From contig CM059971.1 in the NCBI GenBank assembly GCA_030490835.1, positions 77,704,224 through 77,768,223 on the forward strand: DNA of 64,000 nucleotides, in the 5' to 3' direction. Shown here piece by piece: positions 23,601 to 35,831 of this stretch. Under the pieces are notes generated by a model, which saw nothing but the letters and a program-made list of their open reading frames with translations, was not told the DNA's origin and did no database searches. The translations under genes and the position numbers were made by a program. Each line of letters starts with the position of its first letter. The stretch's first letter is position 1. Source of the DNA: Annona cherimola (lineage: Eukaryota > Streptophyta > Magnoliopsida > Magnoliales > Annonaceae).

Positions 23601-26515
23601 ATGCAGAGAAATAGTTCAATGAAGTGATGGAAAGAATAAGATAGATCGAATATTTACAAACAGCATGAGAAACGGCACATGAACAAGAAACCTTATCCAG
23701 ACATCTACAGTACTGGCAGAAAGAAAATTTTATACATACCAGTGTCCAACTTTTCGGTTTATGCAGTCAATTCCTGTTTCAGCATCTGCTTTGCAACCTT
23801 GGGTAAACTGCTCCTCGGTAAGCATGTAACGTTTCCCAAAGTCAGTAGGTAGGCTGCCTTGAAATTTGTTGTCACAAAGCAACCTAGAATAGGACCAGAA
23901 AATCCCACTTGTAAGGTGACATCAGAGGAAAGGACACAATATTTCAAAGAGATCTACAACCAAGGACTTACAAGTGCTTCAGTGACAGCATATTGCCTAT
24001 CTCTACTGGAATTGTTCCGCTCAAGTTATTTTCCCTCAAGTCCAAAAGCTCCAACATTTGCAGTGAAGAGATCTCCTTAGGTATGACACCGGAGAAGTGG
24101 TTCCTGGAGAGGATACTGCCAATGCAAGTATACGAAAAATGTCAGTGAATGTAAGAAGACTCAAAATAACTCAGAGAAAGCAGTTGATGATGGCTATACA
24201 AGAAAAGTTGTGAATGGCAGGCACGGGTTACCCAGTATCTGAGGCCATTCAAGTTCATAGGAATGAAATCATGCAATCAGCTTAGGATGCAATATCCATA
24301 TTTACATTACAATTACACATAAACACACAAATGATTGTAATACTTTCTTTATGGCATTTATTGTTACAAAGGAAATATTTAATTGCTTGGTTTTTGTTCA
24401 TGTAGTTCAATCCTTATTTTATCCCCAATCTCATCTCTAGTGATTGGGCTTCATGCCGGAGAGTGAGTGACAAATCAATAATGAACTTTGAAGCTGGAAA
24501 TTGTAGGTTTGACAACATATGAGAACTCAAGGTGATATTGAGTCAATTTCGCAACCCAATGTGGTGTGAGCTCTAATGGTTAACTGCCGTTGCATCTGAC
24601 TTTGCATGCAATTACACTGATATTTGCAGGTGTATGGATGTCTGATCTGAAAATTATGTCAGTTTGAAGGATTAAAAAGTGAGAGTTGAAAACGCATTGA
24701 GTAGCATGTGGGTTCCAACAAAAAGAAATTACTTGACCAGTACTCACAGCGCTTGCAAGCGGCTAAGTTTCCCAAGCTCTGGGGTCAACATTCCTCCCAA
24801 AGAAAGCTCTTTTAGGTCCCTGGAAGTGTCAGAGAGTAGGACTTCAGGACAGCATGTATTCTCTCACACAAAAACAGAAAAGCGTAAACATCTCCAAGAA
24901 ATAGAGAACATACATTACTAATATATATAGACAGAGACACGAACACACAAGCAAGAAGCTCCAAAGCTGATAATTATTGATGGAGGAAAGGAATTCTGAG
25001 CATGGTCATAAAAATGTCCTACCATTCCTGCTTCGACAAAATCTCAGAATTGACTGCATGATTGTGGTTTAGTTGATTGGCATGCATCAGTTTACTACCT
25101 CCAACATCAGTAAGCTGAGGTTGCAATTTATTGATTCAAAATTCAACAATGATCCATTTGTATGCGCAAGTGAATTGAATTCTGAGCATTCAGTTCAATC
25201 AAGAGGAAAAGAGGGAAAGCAATTTGTAAGTAATTTTAAGCCAATTAACTCAAGCTCCTGGGTAACTGCTCATACCTGAAAGAATAATCTCTGTGGTATA
25301 TCTTTAGGACAAGTTGGCAGTAAAATGTCAATAGGCAGTTAATCTATTTATAAATAAGTAATGGATTCGTTTTTTTCTTTTCTTTTTTTGGATCTGGTCA
25401 CAGGGTACACTGCCCTGTATGGTTCTGCTGCCACAGGGAGTAAAACCCTGGACCTCGGGTATGGTGGTCCGGATGTGTTACCATGGCAACAGAGGCCACA
25501 ATACAGAAATCGATTCTATTTAATTCGTTTGCAATTGAGGACTTTAAATTGATTCCATTGGCATGCTTGTCATCCATGATAATTTTTCATTACATAATTT
25601 TAAGCCAACTGAATTTCCAGACAATATTCATTGTGTGACACCTTTTGAAAGGCATATTTAAGCTTGCATCCTTTTATTCTTATTTTATAAATGTATATCT
25701 TGACATCAACTAAAGTTGAATTGAATATTGCATTTTTTTTATGAATATTTTTCATCTCACTTCAGTGGGAGCCTTTCAACATCAATAAAGGTAATGAAGT
25801 TCGAAATTCTGTTTGTGAACTCTTGCAGTTTCCTATTATTTAATCTCATTCCAAATACATTAACATGACTAATATATGTTTTCTTGTTTTATTGAACTGA
25901 ATTCAAATTGCTTCTTATGCCAAAAATGAACCTGTCGAATCAACATAAACCACAAAATTACCAACCCTCTTGAATGTGTTGTAATCCAGACTCAATTTCA
26001 ACACAGACCACAAGAAGCTAATCAGGAATCAATGCATCTGAAACACTCCTGCGAAAACCGTCAACATCAAATGAATGGTTGGCGTTTCATTTCATATTAT
26101 TCAAACACCAAAAAACGGACATGAAGCAATTATGCTAAGTAGAATTAGCACAGAGAAACTGAAATAAGAACTTACAGGATCTTCACATTACCGTCCATGC
26201 AATGGACGCCAGACCACATGCATGGATTGCTATCGTTAGCATTCCAATCCGTGAATGCTCCATAAGGATCAGCGCTCACCCTAGCGCGAAATTCCAACAA
26301 AGCCAAACCTGCGTTGCAATAATAATTGAGAATTAAACAAAATAAAATCTCCCACATCCCCGAATTCTTCACAGGACAATGAAATGGGAAAAAAAAAAAA
26401 AAAAGTTTCGAGGAATACCTTCAAGATTGATCGACCAGCCTCCATATGACTGTGATTGGAAGATCAAGGCAATGCAGAGTACCCTGAATCCCAGGAGGCC
26501 CCATCGGCCCAACAT
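20643..26515 (-). CDS. LRR receptor-like pseudokinase, MRH1 type (13 exons, 693 aa model)
   Basis: Exons (minus strand): 26515-26419, 26308-26176, 24819-24748, 24115-23972, 23883-23740, 23478-23387, 23289-23239, 23135-22713, 22230-22040, 21920-21788, 21570-21413, 21325-21143, 20903-20643. All junctions are GT-AG in a consistent phase and sum to 2082 bases. The protein has a signal peptide (about 1-25), an LRR N-cap (GLALLEFRARVSADPYGAF), three to four LRRs carried by 72- or 144-base exons, a Ser/Thr/Pro-rich stalk, a membrane span near 340-360, and a kinase-like domain from about 386. Key catalytic residues are missing: the VAIK lysine position reads VAST, and no HRD or DFG is present. Pseudokinase status is typical of the MRH1/MDIS1-related group (MRH1 acts in root-hair growth). 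The ending SPLWWAELEILSVEAT is family-typical. Weakest points are the exon 6 donor (GTCCAA) and the 51-base exon 7. Confidence 0.88.
25390..25500 (-). repeat. GC-richer repeat-like insert in intron 2 of the pseudokinase gene
   Basis: In the long intron between exons 2 and 3, this segment stands out by composition. On the minus strand it contains a weak box-B-like CAGGGTTTTACTCCC. It may be a SINE fragment. Its boundaries are unclear. Confidence 0.25.
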
Positions 26516-27470
26516 TGCTAAAGAGGCCAAACGCAGCCTACAGCAGGGTTTCTAACCACTTTCAGAAAGCAAAGAGTTTCTTCCCTACGCGCCAGATTTT
26601 CAGAAAGAAAACCAAACAAACACTCATAACGAAAAAGGAGGGGAAGAGTGGGGATTTCACAAAGAAAAAACAAAACAAATCAAATTCTATCTAAATACAC
26701 AAGAAGTCGAAATGGAAAAGATCAGCAATCTGAGTCCCTCAACGTCTGTATTCTAATTCCTATTGAGAGGGCATGCAGGTGATTAAGAAGGTGAGAAAAA
26801 GGGAATGTGGGTCAGAACAGCAACAAAGAGATGTGGGGTGGGGAGGGGTGAGAAGGGGTTTGAAGAAAACGGGGAGGGATATAAAGGGGTGAGGGGAGAA
26901 GGAAGGTAGCAAGAAGAAGAAAAGCTGGAAATCGCCACTCTGCCGTATTCCGGCTTCTCTGTAACTCAAAGCCTCCTTGGGTGGGCCATCGTTAGAGGAG
27001 CCGGGAGGTCGTGCATCGCTCGAGCTCTCTTTCTGTCTCTCTGTCTCCCTCGCTCTCCCAATCCTTCTCTCTCCTTCCCTCTCTCTCTCAGAAAAAAAAA
27101 TTTTATTTTTTTCTTCTTCTTCTCAGAAAGTCTTTGTTGTGGTCGGGTCTCGGTCGGTCGTTGCTCTCCGAGCCCACACCAGATCCCCTCCTCCTCCTGC
27201 GTTTTTTCCGTTGCAGGGTGTTTTTCTTTTGCTCTGTTTTCCTCTCGCCCAACCTCCGCGCTTCGGATGAGGCCGTTAGCCGTTGGGCGTTGGGGCGGGA
27301 AATGCGCTCCAGCGCTTTTGTGGGCCCTGCCCCTGTAGCCGCCAGATTCCGTCGCCTTTGACTCCCTTTCTCCACCACCAAATCCATTTCCCATCTCCTT
27401 CCTCAGTCTTCAAGTTCAGTGCTACACTTACCATTGCAAAAACCCCAACCAAAATGAAAAGGTGAAAAAA
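26516..27470 (-). promoter_or_regulatory. Presumed 5' leader and proximal promoter of the pseudokinase gene
   Basis: The region upstream of the start codon is rich in purine/pyrimidine-skewed runs: G/A-rich on the plus strand at 26760-26930 and T/C-rich at 27010-27130. Such skewed tracts are common in plant leaders. I found no TATA box in the right orientation. The outer part, from 27317, belongs to the tandemly duplicated block, so a second copy of the distal promoter DNA exists near 31577. Confidence 0.4.
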
Positions 27471-29979
27471 AAAAAAAAAAAGATATTTCCCCTTGTTGTG
27501 AAGTCATATCAGTTCAGCCATTCTTGGAGTTTTTATCAGTTTGAAAATGCTGTACACATCATCGATGGTGGTGGTGGTGGTGCTTGCTGATGATCACAAT
27601 CGTTAGGAAAAGGGTAATTTTTTTACTTTTGTGTTATTTTCATGTGAACTCACATGTAAATTTTATATATACCAAAATATATTATTCTCATGTTTTAATA
27701 TTTTTAAAAATTTTCGGATTTTAGAAATATATAAAAATCTTAGAATCCGAAACTTTTGTTTATGAGCTAAATCCATTGGGGTCACATTAAAATGGAAAGA
27801 AAATTAATCATTATCCTTCCGAAATTCTCCATGAAACCAGTCGTAAAATACAAGCTTTTAGCTTTTATATTATTAATGCTTTGTCAAGATCCAAGCTGTG
27901 CAACATATTCTTATTCATAGGACATGAAAAATCATTTCAATCGAGTTTTTGTATAATTGGCAATGGATATAATTCTTTCAAGAAATACTTGTTAATATTA
28001 TAAATTACAAAAAAAAAATCGACCATGTTGATTTTTTTAATAGGTACCACTTATATATGTGGAACCTCTTTATTTGGACTACTTTCATGTTGAAATTAAA
28101 ATCTAAAAATCATTTCAATTTCATGACATGCTATTTAGATAAAAGAAATTATTTAAAATAAAATGACCACGTAGATTTAAATAAAAATGTTTAGAAAACG
28201 CAAACCATAAAAGGTTGCTAGTTGCAACTACTTTCACGCGAGAATTATGTGTGATTATATTTGCTCTTTTTATAAAATATGTAATTATATCTAAAAGTAA
28301 AGGTCATGTTCATCTAAGCATCTTAAACAAACATAAAATCACTATGCTTGGATATGTACATCAATATGTATTAATCATGCATCATCTAAACCAAGCTTTT
28401 ACTTATCTTAACTTGTTTTTCACTTAAAAGAAAGCAACTTTACACTTTTCACATCCCATTCCAAGTGAATTACACTTTAAACTTATAAATCATACGTATT
28501 CATTTTTTTAGACCACAATGCATAACATACACATTCAACGACTCATAATTACACAATTTGTGAACTTAGGGTTTACGACCCTATTCACTTAATTAGCTTA
28601 TTTAGGTTAAGACTCACAAATTTTTACGTTGGAATATATATTTGTAACTTGTCGAATTTTTATTTCAAAAACACACACTTCATTGAGTATCTTCAAATCC
28701 ATAATTCTTTAATAGCATTCAATGTTACTGTGTTATTCCACGTTTACATTACCATTCAGATTACCATTTTGGCTTCCTTTTTGGAAACTCAAACCCTACA
28801 TAGTTATATCCATCTCTCTTTACAGAATTTCAGATCCATCACCTCCTACGTAATTCATTTTATTCAACTCACACAGTTGTTCATTCCAAACATCAAATTC
28901 AACTCAAAAGTTGAACTTCCTGTTACAACGTAACATGTTATTTCGTATGATCATCATGTTAAAGTTTCATGCTGCCGCAATTTCTTTTACATACTTCAAG
29001 ATTCATTTTTGAATTATCATTTGTATGATTTCGGGTTCATATCTGGAATTAATCCTTTTTATTATCTCTGTTTTATGAAAACAATGGGTCGTACGCGGAG
29101 GGAAATTTGTGCCAACAAACCACAGGTACGTATTTATTGCTATGTGGACGGTTGACAACGATTAGAGATGTTGGAAATAAACCTTTAGTTCTGTTGAGGA
29201 AAGCCCACGGAATAATGTTGGGAAGAGGTGCATAAAGGAAAGAAAATCTAGTCGGATCGGGGTGGGTTAGAGGTATGCTCAATCTTAACATATTTTTAAA
29301 AAATCTTATATGATACTATTTTTTAATATCAGCTTGGAACAAGATCCGTCTAACCTTTTTTTTTTTTTTGCTAGACTTTAAAACAAACTTGGGGTTAATT
29401 TCAAACTAATATGGAGACAATAAATCAGGTTTAAAGAGTGGGTCGAAATGTAATAGTTTTACGAACTTATATGCATATCAATCTAAAATCACATCTATGA
29501 CAAATGTAAAAGTTAAATGCTTTAATATTTTACTATTCAGTGAAGTAAAATACAATTACCATAAAAAATGCTAGTAAAATTTTTTAATAATTTCAATTAC
29601 AATTTGACCTTGATAAATATGGTATCAACCTTCAATGAAAATAACATATATGTAAATTTTGACTTACAATTAAGATTGCTAAATTGCAAAATAATAATAT
29701 TCATTTTTAAAAAGTGTAAACAATATTAATAATATATTTTATTTCATTGATAAATCATGTAAAGAACATAACTTGGATAACATATGTGCAATCAAGAAAT
29801 AAAAAATTATGTATATAAATAGATTAAAAAGTTAAATGTGCATCCGCGTAAACTATATTCATATAATCCCGTCAAAATTTAAGATTTTATTTATTAATAG
29901 AACAATTCATTCATTGTGTTTAACATCGTTTATTTGTTGTTATCAAAAATTTAAAAAAATTATCATTTGTTTATTTAAG

Positions 29980-30370
29980 AGACTAAGTTTCATCTCAATC
30001 AAGTATGTTTATGAGTCACATTTGTTGAAAAATACATATTCATGCATAAATTATAACGAACATTTAGATCCATTTACAAGTATATTAGAATATAATAATA
30101 TTTTATAAAATCATTTATCCATGTAGAAATGATATTTTGTATAGTTTAGATATTGAAAATATAACTTAAAATTGATATTTAACATTTAATAATTTTATTA
30201 TATTGATTTTCAATGGGGCTCACACAGTAATATTAGACAAATAAAAAGATTTTCGAGATATTATAAATTATACTAAATGTAATAGATAGATTGAATTTTC
30301 CATCGACCATTTAAATGTTAAATAGACAGATTGAATTTTCCATCAACCATTTAGATGTTAAAAATTGAAA
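29980..30370. repeat. Degenerate MITE of the GTTGATTTT-core family inside copy A
   Basis: Contains 'gagtcacatttgttgaaaaa', 'aaaatcatttatccatgtag', 'attatattgattttcaatgg' and a small direct repeat of 'gattgaattttccatc' (30290-30350). The homologous place in copy B is occupied by the palindrome and MITE cluster of the same broad family. Confidence 0.5.
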
Positions 30371-30884
30371 GGAATTACATAGAAGTGGGATGATATATGT
30401 ATATGAGTAATATTTAGATATAATTATGGTGCACGCTTATCTATATTTTTAATTTTAAAACATTTTTAATCTAAAACATTTACCACGATTGAAACATCTT
30501 ATTTCATCATGCAACCAAGAATAATTTTCATAAAAACTTATATTTCATAAAGAATAAAAATATTTTGAAAGTGAATATATAATATTAAATTTTTTTAAAG
30601 ATATATAATATATTTATATTATATTAAAGTTTGCAATGTATATAATTTTTGGAATCATAAGTAGCATGATAAATTGTTTAGATTTTTAGAACATTTTAAA
30701 ATAAAAAATGTAAGGATTATATATATAGGAAAAGGTTGAAAACAGCTTTAATTTGATAAAATCTATGAAAAATAATAAAATGGTCACGTAATGAATATAT
30801 CAAATCGTATTAAAAGTTTTCTTTGTCACCAAAGTATAAATGCAACCCTTTCATGGTAGAAAATTAATTACAACGTTTGTGTTT

Positions 30885-31080
30885 GGTAACGAGATAAACA
30901 TTGAGTGGAAATTTTTTTAAAGAGAGATAATAGGATGTAATGTGTGATAAAAGTAATTATTAAGAGTAACGAAAATATAGTAATCATATAAAATATGAGA
31001 AATAATGGTTGAAAATGCTAATAGTAATGAGAAAAATAGGATAATTATGTAGTTAAAGATCCTAAACCATATAATAAGGA
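30885..31080. repeat. Old MITE-like segment present in both duplicate copies
   Basis: A start resembling a Tourist-like end ('gtgtttggtaacgagataaac') is followed by 'ataggatgtaatgtgtgataa'. A diverged copy lies at 37335-37530. Because it is in both copies, it predates the duplication. Confidence 0.4.
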
Positions 31081-31359
31081 GTAAAAGAGATGGAATGGAA
31101 TTATCTTTTTCTATTTGCTCGGTAAATAATAGTGGTCGTGAGCTGGTCCTGTGCGTAAAAGTGTGTAAGGTGGGAGGTCCAAACTTTGAAATGTGCAAAG
31201 ATACTTGTCTCATTTACCCTTTTCTAGAGTTGTCTTCCGGCAGTTATTTAGTCATCCAACAGAATAGCACGATCTAAAAAGTACAACCACAATGAAGATA
31301 AATGGCTCAAATATTTATAGAGTTAGGCGTAAAGCAGAAGGCTCAAATATAATCGCATA

Positions 31360-31570
31360 TTGAAAATAAGGATATTTTAGTTATTTAAAAAGTATTAAGA
31401 TATTTTTATTTTTAAAAATCTAAAAAATATATACGTATTTTCAAAAATGATAAAATTTAGTTTATAGATTAAAGACGCTTACATTAAGAGTTTTATAAAA
31501 AATTCAAAAAAATTAAAAAATTAAAATTCTATTTGAATGCATGGCATTGAAACATTCTCCGAAACATACA
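31360..31570. repeat. Half-element of the GGTTAACAAGATCAC family at the A/B junction
   Basis: The core 'atgataaaatttagtttata' and 'attaaagacgcttacatt' match the right halves of the foldbacks at 38640-38965 and 41459-41853. It lies exactly between duplicate copies A and B. Confidence 0.5.
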
Positions 31571-32128
31571 CTATCGTGCTTTTGTAGGCCCCACTTGTAT
31601 AGCGACCGAATTCTGTTGTCATTAACTCCTCTCCACCACCAAATCTATCTCCATCTCCCTCCCTTCTTCAATCTTCAAGTTTAGTGTCACACCTACCACT
31701 GCTAAAACCCTAGCTTAAACTACATCTGGGACTCACGCTAAGGGTTTTCCATAGTTTCTCCTTTTTCGCACACGTCTTTTTTATAAGTGATTTGATATCT
31801 TAACTTTCTAATAACTCTTTTTTTCAACTTAATTCTATACTTCATTCATTTTTTCATATAACTATCTTTTTTATTCCAATTTATTTTTTTTCATATCGTA
31901 CCATTCATATAATTTTTAAAATAATTCATTTCCCACTTCTCACAATCTCTCCCATCTCTTAATATTTTCCACTATCAAATATTAGCCCAAAAAGAGAAAA
32001 AGAATAGATATTTCTTCAATTTGCCAAATGTTAATAGCTCAATTTGTTACAGCTGGCAACGGGCTAAATAATGTATGGTGGCAAGACCTACCGGAACGTA
32101 TTCATAGTGCCTTTTGTAATGAGTGTGG

Positions 32129-32441
32129 CTAGGTGTATTTAAAAAGTAATAAAATTTGCGAATGAAATTTTTTTAGTATAAAAGTTTTTAAAATAATGTA
32201 AAATAATATATATATATATATATATATATGATAAGGGTATTGATGAGGAGTAAATACAATAAAGTTAAAATAAATTAATTAATTATATGGATAGTTGTGT
32301 AAAAATTGTTAAAAGTAAGATAATTGTATAGAAATTATAAAAAAAAATAATTAAAAATAGTATAATCGTAGAGTGTAAAAAGTTTTTTTGGATTGAAAAG
32401 TTTTAATATAAAAAATTATATATTTATCAAAACACACCCTA
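32129..32441 (-). mobile_element. Tourist-like MITE, copy T3
   Basis: The element at 32132-32438 starts GGTGTATTT and ends AAAACACACC, flanked by CTA on both sides (32129-32131 and 32439-32441). It has the same orientation as T1. A (TA)n run of about 20 bases at 32208-32229 has expanded inside it. Confidence 0.72.
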
Positions 32442-32755
32442 AATGTGTTTCCGCACCGTGGCTACCTCCCTGTCCCGGGAGAGTGAGTTTTGGGGCTGGG
32501 GGCATTTATCCGTCTAATCATTTAAAAAAAAAAAAAGATATTTCCTCTCGTTGCCGAGTCATATTTTTTCAGCCGTTCTTGGAGTTATTTTCTATTGGTA
32601 AATGTCTTACACATCGATCATCATCAATACGGCAACCACGCAGTCTGAACGGTCATAAAATCGATTTCTTTTTCTTTTTTTTTTTAAATTGTTAATCTTG
32701 AAGCATACCGTTCATAAATTAAGATTATCAACATGTGTACTTTTTAGTTTTAAAT

Positions 32756-33038
32756 ATAGGGCATGTTCGTCAAATAGTAAAATTTTTCAAATTAAAAATT
32801 TATAACGTTCTATAATTATTTTATTTTTTTAATTATTTTTACATATCTTCATGTACAACTATCTTACCTTTTAATCATTTCTACACAACTATCTATACAA
32901 TTAATTTATCTATTTTAATTTTATTATCTTTACTTGTCATCGTTACTATTATCATATCACATCATTTTCTCTTGATTTAAAAACTTTTACACAAAAAATC
33001 TTTAGTGTAAAAATTTTATCACTTCCCAAACACACATA
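32756..33038 (+). mobile_element. Tourist-like MITE, copy T4
   Basis: The element at 32759-33035 begins GGGCATGTTCGTC and ends CCCAAACACAC, flanked by ATA (32756-32758 and 33036-33038). The interior matches T2. Its last 35 bases are also the start of the tandem duplication at 33001-34094, so a second partial T4 right end lies at 33549-33583. Confidence 0.72.
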
Positions 33039-34094
33039 AGAATATTATGTTTATTCTAAAAATTTAAAAATATATATATACATCTAAAAAAGATAAAACT
33101 TAGCTTATAAATAACATAAATTTAGATTAACAATTTAAAAAAATTAAAAAGCACACAAATTGGTTTTATGACCGATGGAAAATACTTCCATTTCAGACCG
33201 ATTGTAGATGATCTACCCCCATCATCAATAGGAGAAGGGTAATAATAATTCAAGTATTGAAACCTCAATACATAGGTATGATTTGAGATTTTATTGTTAT
33301 TTATTTTTATTTTTATTTTCATTTTCATGGGAACTTACATATAATTTTATATATACAAAAATTTATTGTATTTTATAATTTCAAAAATTAATATTTTTTC
33401 CCTATATATGAAATCTAAAAATGATACATTTTTATTTATAAACTAAACATATGTGAGGTCATATAAAAATTTAAAAAAATGAAAAACTTAGATTATACAT
33501 GTGATTGAGATTTAATTTTAAAACATACATATGTATTGAAACATTACCTTTAGTGTAAAAATTTTATCACTTCCCAAACACACATAAGAATATTATGTTT
33601 ATTCTAAAAATTAAAAAAATATATATATACATCTAAAAAAGATAAAAATTAGCTTATAAATAATATAAATTTAGATTAACAATTTAAAAAAATTAAAAAG
33701 CACACAAATTGGTTTTATGACCGATGGAAAATACTTCAATTTCAGACCGATTGTAGATGATCTACCCCATCATCAATAGGACAAGGGTAATAATAATTCA
33801 AGTATTGAAACCTCAATACATAGGTATGATTTGAGATTTTATTGTTATTTATTTTTATTTTTATTTTCATTTTTATGGGAACTTACATATAATTTTATAT
33901 ATACAAAAATTTATTGTATTTTATAATTTCAAAAATTAATATTTTTCCCTATATATGAAATCTAAAATGATACATTTTTATTTATAAACTAAACATATGT
34001 GAGGTCATATAAAAATTTAAAAAAATGAAAAACGTAGATTATACATGTGATTGAGATTTAATTTTAAAACATACATATGAATTGAATCATTACC
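33001..34094. repeat. Recent tandem duplication, unit about 548 bp x 2
   Basis: Unit 1 is 33001-33548 and unit 2 is 33549-34094. They are nearly identical: by eye only about a dozen differences, mostly single bases and runs of A or T. Unit 2 shows that the duplication happened after T4 inserted, because it starts inside the T4 right end. Confidence 0.95.
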
Positions 34095-34596
34095 TTTAGG
34101 AAAATGCTCCATGGAATTAATTGCAAAATGCCGTCATTTAATAATTATTAAGATCCAAGCTACGCAGTATATTCTTCTTCATCAGACATGAAAAATCATT
34201 TCTATCGAGTTTGTACATGTTTGTCAATATATAAAAATCTTTCAAGAAATATTTGTTAAGATTATGAATTATAAAAAATTCAATGATGTCGATTTTTTTA
34301 TAGATACCAATTGTAGGGAACCTCTTTATTTAGGCCTACATTGATGTCGAAATCGAAATCTAAAATTATTTTAATTTCATGGGACTGCTATATTATTGGA
34401 AACATTTTATTTAGATAATCAAAAGAAATTGCTTAAAATAAAATGCCCACCTTGAATTTAAATAAAATGTTTAGAAAATGCAAACCCTAAGAGGTTGCAA
34501 GTTGCAACCATTTCATGCGAGAATCATGTATATGTAAACATGTTGTGATATCTGAAAATAAGGGTAAAGTATGGGTTCATAGATGGAATTAATCCT

Positions 34597-34690
34597 TATT
34601 ATTATTATTATTATTATTATCATCATTATCATTATTATTATCATTATTATTATCATTATTATTATCATTATTATTATTATTATTTTTTAT
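34597..34690. repeat. (TTA)n/(TCATTA)n microsatellite
   Basis: About 90 bases of ATT and ATC triplets in a compound repeat. The corresponding place in copy A (about 29056) has only 'tttttattatctctg', so the array expanded after the duplication. Confidence 0.92.
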
Positions 34691-35035
34691 TTTTTAATCT
34701 TTTACGAAAACAATGGACCGTACGTGGAGGCACGGCTTTGCACATTTGTGCCAACATACCCCACATGTACGTATTTATTACGATGTGGACAGTTAACAGC
34801 GATTGGAAATGTTGCGAATAAACCTTTCCGTTCAGGAAAGCCCACAGAATAATGTTTGAATGAGGCGTGTACATGATTTGGACTGTTAACAACGACTAGA
34901 GATGAGAATGTCCCCTCACTGCATTATTCAAGCTAATTCTTTTGCCGTGGGTTTTCATGAACAATCGTTTATTGTTTCTATTGGAATTTAAACAGAATTA
35001 CTTTTCCATCCGATATATATATATTATATATATAT

Positions 35036-35775
35036 GAGATTCAATCCTGTGCAGTCGGACTGCACCGTAATTACTGTGCAGTCCGCTCTAAAATGGACCC
35101 TACACATATTAGATTGTAATGAAACTTTATATACTCATTTATCCATATATAAATCATACTTTAGACGGTTTAGATATTAAAAAAATCACTTTAAACTTGA
35201 TATTTACAGTAAACTATTTTATTACGTTGATTTTACACCATTTTAAGATGGGGACTACACACATGTTGGATTTGGATGAAAATTAGTATACTAATAAAGT
35301 GAACAATTCGAAATACAATGGGTGGGGTGGATTTTCTATTTATGATCAAGTGGGGTCTACAGTGCATGGACTGCACCATGCAGTCGCATGCACTGGATTA
35401 TTTATATAGGGAAATAATCCCGTGCAATACAATGGTGCAGTCCATGCACTGTAGACCCCACTTGATCATAAATAGAAAATCCACCCCACTCATTGTATTT
35501 AGAATTGTTCACTTTATTAGTATACCAATTTTCATCCAAATCCAACATGTTTGTAGTCCCCATCTTAAAATGGTGTAAAATCAACGTTATAAAATAGTTT
35601 AATGTAAATATCAAGTTTAAAGTGATTTTTTTAATATCTAAACCGTCTAAAGTATGATTTATATATGGATAAATGAGTATATAAAGTTTCATTACAATCT
35701 AATATATGTAGGGTCCATTTTACAGCGGACTGCACAGTAATTGCGGTGTAGTCCGACTGCACAGGATCGAATCTC
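35036..35775. mobile_element. 740-bp near-perfect palindrome (foldback element)
   Basis: The left arm 35036-35379 and right arm 35432-35775 are each 344 bases long and inverted copies of each other, with about ten mismatches by eye and no net indel. Even the 52-base centre continues the palindrome (TGGATTATTT against AAATAATCC). Ends are GAGATTCAATCCTGTGCAGT and its inverse. Both flanks are TA repeats, so a TA-type target duplication cannot be delimited. Arm sequence belongs to the GTTGATTTT-core MITE family. A transcript across it would form a long hairpin. Confidence 0.93.
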
Positions 35776-35831
35776 TATATATATATACATATATATACAT
35801 ATATATGTATACATATATGTATATGTATATA

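Larger units (their letters stand above)
27317..31345. repeat. Segmental duplication, copy A (upstream of the pseudokinase gene)
   Basis: A series of blocks recurs in the same order and orientation in copy B (31577-37690). Matching pairs are: 27317-27450 with 31577-31716 ('tctccaccaccaaatc'); 27476-27570 with 32530-32625 ('agatatttcc', 'cagccattcttggagtt'); 27630-27760 with 33320-33440; 27870-28250 with 34140-34530 ('gacatgaaaaatcattt', 'ggttgcnagttgcaac'); 29060-29240 with 34695-34860 ('gaaagcccac', 'gaataatgtt'); and 30385-31340 with 36850-37650 ('gctttaatttgataaaat'). Copy A has about 730 bases (28300-29030) lacking in B. Confidence 0.85.

Noticed and set aside
33001..34094. Two near-identical direct repeats as LTRs of a retrotransposon
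   Set aside because: They are directly adjacent with no internal region, no TG...CA ends, no primer-binding site and no coding remnants; a tandem duplication explains them.
34597..34690. Regularly spaced short repeats resembling a CRISPR array
   Set aside because: Simple triplet microsatellite without spacers in a plant genome.
34583..34852. Open frame with about 30 consecutive isoleucines
   Set aside because: Translation of the TTA/ATC microsatellite.
35318..35692. Overlapping open frames on both strands at the palindrome
   Set aside because: They mirror each other because the DNA is an inverted repeat; no domain and no coding bias.
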